From Zingiber officinale (taxonomy: Eukaryota; Streptophyta; Magnoliopsida; Zingiberales; Zingiberaceae), in the NCBI RefSeq assembly GCF_018446385.1, contig NC_056001.1, forward strand, positions 106,742,436 to 106,806,435: a DNA stretch of 64,000 nucleotides, read 5' to 3'. The notes under the pieces were generated by a model. That model saw only the letters and a program-made list of their open reading frames with translations. It was not told the DNA's origin and searched no databases. A program made the position numbers and the translations under genes. This document shows positions 60,823 to 64,000 of the stretch, in pieces; the stretch's first letter is position 1; every line of letters begins with the position of its first letter.

Positions 60823-61659
60823 TGTCCGAGTGTTGAGTCGATGGACGCTGGGGATGTGGCGCTCTTGTTGACTGGTTGAGAACTCTGAAGACGTAAGTCT
60901 CCTGCTGGCATGGACCTGCAAACACAACGCCGAACTGGGGAGGGGTTCCCCGGCGACGACCCTTTGACGCTCAAGTAAGATCTCCGACGAAAAAAGAGTA
61001 GAGCAAAGAATAAATGAGAACTGTAGGTACAGTATATATGTGAGCGTACCTCTGTCGAAGTATAGGGGTTCTTATATAATGCTCCCCAGAGGCGCGCACA
61101 CGCTCCCCGAGGCGTGTACGCTCCTCAAAGCATACCTGGAATGAGTGTGTCAGGAAAGCGTGCCTGACGTCATACCCTGTTTGACCATGCTGCCGACCAT
61201 GCCTCTTGTCGGTGACACTGGTTCCTAGGAAGATATCGCCAATTACTCCCTTTGTCCTTTACCGAGCCGAGTGTAGGAACCGCTCGGTTGACGCCTTTCC
61301 CTGGTTGAGCGAAGGAACCACTCGGCTAACGCCCTCCAGGCGACACCAAGGTCGGACCGACTCGGATATCCGCTCGGCCGATGATTTGATGTCCGACTCC
61401 GTCCTGTCAAGCGAGGGAGCCTTAACTGTTGGGTTGTTGCCGTGTTCCTGGGTAGCCGAGTGGGATGTCCGCTCGGCCTTCGTCTCTTCCCATTCTACCT
61501 TATGAGCGTCGGAAATTCGGCGCTCGGCTGAGCTGTCGAGATGTCGGGTCGGCTATTCTTCCTGGCGTTCGGGAAGGTATCTCATCCGATCGGCCGCCTA
61601 CCCTGGGTGTTGACCATTTTGACTTCCTATCGTACGGGCCCCGTCTTACCACCGGATCA
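60823..61659 (-). repeat. 5' LTR of the Tat-lineage element
   Basis: Begins (plus reading) TGTCCGAGTGTTGAGTCG and ends ACCGGATCA. Matches 37783-38704. Confidence 0.9.
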
Positions 61660-62321
61660 AATATTATTAAAATTATTTTAAATTGATCAAAATTAATTTA
61701 AAATAATTATAGAAATTACTGAATAGTTACCGGTTAAATCTTAAATTTTAAAACTTTATATTCTAAATATAAGATAGTGTTATATCCAAGATACTTAACT
61801 AGATCAAAATTATTTTAAAATAGTTGTAGAAAGAATTAAAGTAGTTGCTACTTGCTACCTAATTAAAAATAAATCTTAAATCCTAAACTTTAAAATTTTA
61901 AATCATAAATTATAAATTATAAATTTCAAAATTATTATATATTAAAATATTCTTTAACGATTTAATTAAAATTATAGAAGTTAACATAATTATAAAAGCC
62001 ACTTGTGGGTAACTATTATATATATTATAATAATTTATCATAATTAAAATGAGGTAATATCGAATTTGAGACGTTCAATTTAGTTCTATAAAAAATTTTA
62101 TCTATCGTCAGGATAAATTAAAAAATACTCACAATAAGTAAGTCAGAATCCATGATTATACTCTCTATTTAGAAGAAAAATATTTACAAATAAATCATAA
62201 CTGAAGATTAAATCGTTGATGTTTGAGTCATAACTTAACACCCTTTCACATAAAATAATAGGACATCTTTTGTAAAGTATCCATTTTAACTTCTCTAAAT
62301 ATATAATTTAACTTAAATTTG
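61660..62321. other. AT-rich intergenic sequence
   Basis: Poly-AT sequence with no gene and no clear repeat boundary. Confidence 0.5.
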
Positions 62322-63075
62322 GGAAAATTTACATGCATTCCCCATTGGCAAACACAACTTTGCATGCATTCCCCAATGAAAAAAAATCTTTCTTTTCACT
62401 CCCTAGTCTAATATACTTACATAATTGCCCCTGATATTTTAAGTATAAAAAGTCTAAAAATGAGTATAAATCCTCTTAAATTCAGTACATTAAACTAGAA
62501 TGTTTTCTATCAAATTGAGTACGATTCTTTTTCCACCTCAATTGGATAGAAAATATACTAGATTTTCTTTAAATGGTACTCAATTAGATGTAAAATATAC
62601 TAGATTTTTTTAAATGATACTCAATTGAATGAAAAATATACTAGATTTTTTGCAAATGGTACTGAATTTAGGAGGAATTATATTAAATAGGAAAAAAGTC
62701 GTACTCAATTTAATAGAAAATATACTCGATTCTAGTCTAAAATGCTGAATTTAATAGGAATTATACTCATTTTTAGATTATTTATAGATTATTTATACCT
62801 AAAATATATGAAGGACAATTTTAATTAAAAATATACTCGAATATACTAGGTTTTCTTTAAATGATACTCAATTGGATAGAAAATATATTAGATTTTCTTT
62901 AAATTATACTCATTTTTGGACCTTTTGTACCTAAAAAATCTGAGGGGCAATTAGGTCACAATATTTGCATGAGGGAGTTGAAGCAAATAAAACTTTGCAT
63001 GCAGGGAGTGGAAACAAAGTTTTTTATGAGTGGGGATTGCATGCAAAATTCAAGTTGTGATTGGGGATTTTTCTC
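62322..63075. mobile_element. foldback element with about 60-bp inverted ends and internal tandem repeats
   Basis: The left end (AAATTTACATGCATTCCCC ... AACACAACTTTGCATGC ... CCCCAATGAAAAAA, 62322-62390) pairs with the right end (TTTTTTATGAGTGGGGATTG ... CAAAATTCAAGTTGTGATTG ... GGGGATTTTTC, about 63010-63075). The inside holds about six diverged copies of a 60-bp unit with ATACTAGATTTTCTTTAAAT and GGTACTCAATT motifs. No reading frame. Confidence 0.8.
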
Positions 63076-63399
63076 TAGTTTACTCCTTAAAAATTTTATA
63101 TTTTAAGAAAAAATCATTGCAAAATTCTCAAATTAAAATGAAATCTATTTATTAAATATTATTTAATTTGGAGGAAGAAAAGATAAAGGAAATAAATTAA
63201 GGCAAAAATAGATATTAAAAAACAATAAAATATAAAGATAGAATAAATTATAAGGAAATTGATATATTAAAAATATATATATTTAAATTTAATTAATTAA
63301 TTTTTTTATGATAAATTTTAAATAGAAAATTTGATGCTATTAATTTTAAAGATGTAGGGATGACTGTGGATTAATGGATGAATTAAGAACGCTTGATGC

Positions 63400-63431
<32 letters not shown>

Positions 63432-63882
63432 TGTTTTTTTTTTTTTTTTTTGTTTCCCCCGGTATTCGGTCCTCCAGCAGGGGGCGCTTCGGCGAGAAAC
63501 CCCGGTTTCCGAATTCCGACAACTGTTTCTTTTTCATTATTAGTCACGTTGAATAGAAGTAAAACCATTCGTGGTGTCAAAAAGTAAAACCATTCGTGAA
63601 ATGCGCCGATGATTTATTATTTTATTCATTCTGCATAATCTACGCCGGCCGGCGTCTTTGTCTTTTGCAGTGGAAAAACTGTATTTTGACTCACCCAGTT
63701 TCAAGGCAGCAGACGAATCAGTCGCCCATGGTTTCCACTTTCCAGTGTCCACTTCCACTGTAAACGCCTCATCTGCTTTCCATGTCGCCAATAAAATAAG
63801 GCCCTTGCTTTGTTTGCTTTCCCGTATCAACCGGCCGCGAGCGATTCGAGCAATTCAGACTTGCGTTCGATCGGCTTTCAGA
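63076..63882. other. intergenic region and decarboxylase promoter
   Basis: AT-rich up to 63400, then a TTA microsatellite (63402-63430) and a T-run. 63600-63882 is more balanced and is the likely promoter and 5' UTR; AATAAAATAAGG near 63790 is a candidate TATA element. Confidence 0.5.
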
Positions 63883-64000
63883 ATGCAGGACGGCAGCGCG
63901 CGTCGGGGCCCGGGGACGCTGGGGCGGCATCTGGCCCGGCGGCTAGTGCAGGTGGGCGTCCGCGACGTCTTCTCCGTGCCCGGCGACTTCAACCTCACCC
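63883..64000 (+). CDS. PDC: pyruvate decarboxylase, N-terminal start only (runs off the window)
   Basis: The frame starts MQDGSARRGPGTLGRHLARR and continues LVQVGVRDVFSVPGDFNLT at the window edge. TLGRHLARRLVQVG and VFSVPGDFNLTL are the first blocks of plant pyruvate decarboxylase, the thiamine-diphosphate enzyme that converts pyruvate to acetaldehyde in ethanolic fermentation. Only about 39 codons are visible. The very GC-rich start is usual for monocot genes. The Met is chosen as the first in-frame ATG after the upstream non-coding sequence. Confidence 0.9.
   Translation, partial: MQDGSARRGPGTLGRHLARRLVQVGVRDVFSVPGDFNLT

Larger units (their letters stand above)
37783..61659 (-). mobile_element. 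Tat-lineage Ty3/gypsy LTR retrotransposon fossil, heavily invaded
   Basis: The element lies on the minus strand. 5' LTR 60823-61659 (837 bp) and 3' LTR 37783-38704 (922 bp) share their sequence; the left LTR has about 66 extra bases near 38155-38220. Just inside the 5' LTR, the minus strand reads ATTTGGCGTCGTCTGTGGGAAC (60797-60818), close to the TGGCGCCGTCTGTGGG primer-site block typical of Tat elements. A purine tract, GAGGAGGAGGCA, borders the 3' LTR. Recognisable minus-strand parts in order: gag (about 59845-60330), protease (58462-59229), reverse transcriptase (about 55500-58310), RNase H (54112-54528) and the C-terminal end of integrase (about 45630-45825). It is broken, with many breaks plus five nested insertions. 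The target duplication is not evident. LTR divergence suggests moderate age, clearly older than its nested insertions. Confidence 0.93.

Noticed and set aside
63374-63590. Short frames rich in Tyr, Phe or Ile
   Set aside because: They arise from the TTA microsatellite and T-run.

Overview
The window is nuclear DNA of a flowering plant, most likely a monocot. Genes are split by introns, several coding starts are much more GC-rich than their AT-rich surroundings (IAA-hydrolase exon 1, the decarboxylase start, the captured kinase), and most of the window is plant transposable elements: Tat-lineage Ty3/gypsy, Copia solo LTRs, CACTA, hAT MITEs, RTE LINEs and Au-type SINEs. The species cannot be fixed from sequence alone.

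Recognisable host genes, left to right: a membrane-anchored SAM-dependent methyltransferase (4559-5944, minus); a six-exon telomere-repeat-binding factor of the Myb/H1 (TRB/SMH) type (8322-13588, minus); a six-exon ULP1-like cysteine protease (15047-16992, plus), followed after a nested repeat block by a Transposase_24-like gene (about 21947-23224, plus); a five-exon ILR1-like IAA-amino-acid hydrolase ending in HDEL (24585-31411, plus); a two-exon TAXIMIN-type cysteine-rich peptide gene (35901-36247, plus); and the first codons of a pyruvate decarboxylase (63883 to window end, plus).

From 37783 to 61659 lies one large minus-strand LTR retrotransposon fossil of the Tat lineage. It has LTRs at both ends, a gag-pol remnant, a plus-strand extra ORF region with its own TATA-like box, and a 63-bp tandem repeat. 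It has been invaded by two hAT MITEs (one with a perfect 8-bp duplication), two Copia LTRs (one with a perfect 5-bp duplication), and an 8.0-kb CACTA transposon (CACTACAAGAAA ends, AAA target duplication).

The CACTA is the most interesting object. It carries a spliced Transposase_24 plus ULP1 protease gene, subterminal palindromic repeats, a fragment of a calcium-dependent protein kinase, and a nearly complete GC-rich AGC-VIII-type protein kinase reading frame with every catalytic motif present.

Smaller structures include an LTR element containing an RTE LINE, both inside a larger inverted-repeat-bounded segment within the ULP1/Transposase_24 locus; a family of foldback elements sharing a GGATC-CTGGACC end; a 576-bp tandem duplication in an intron of the hydrolase gene; and several strong hairpins. 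No tRNA, rRNA or CRISPR feature was found.
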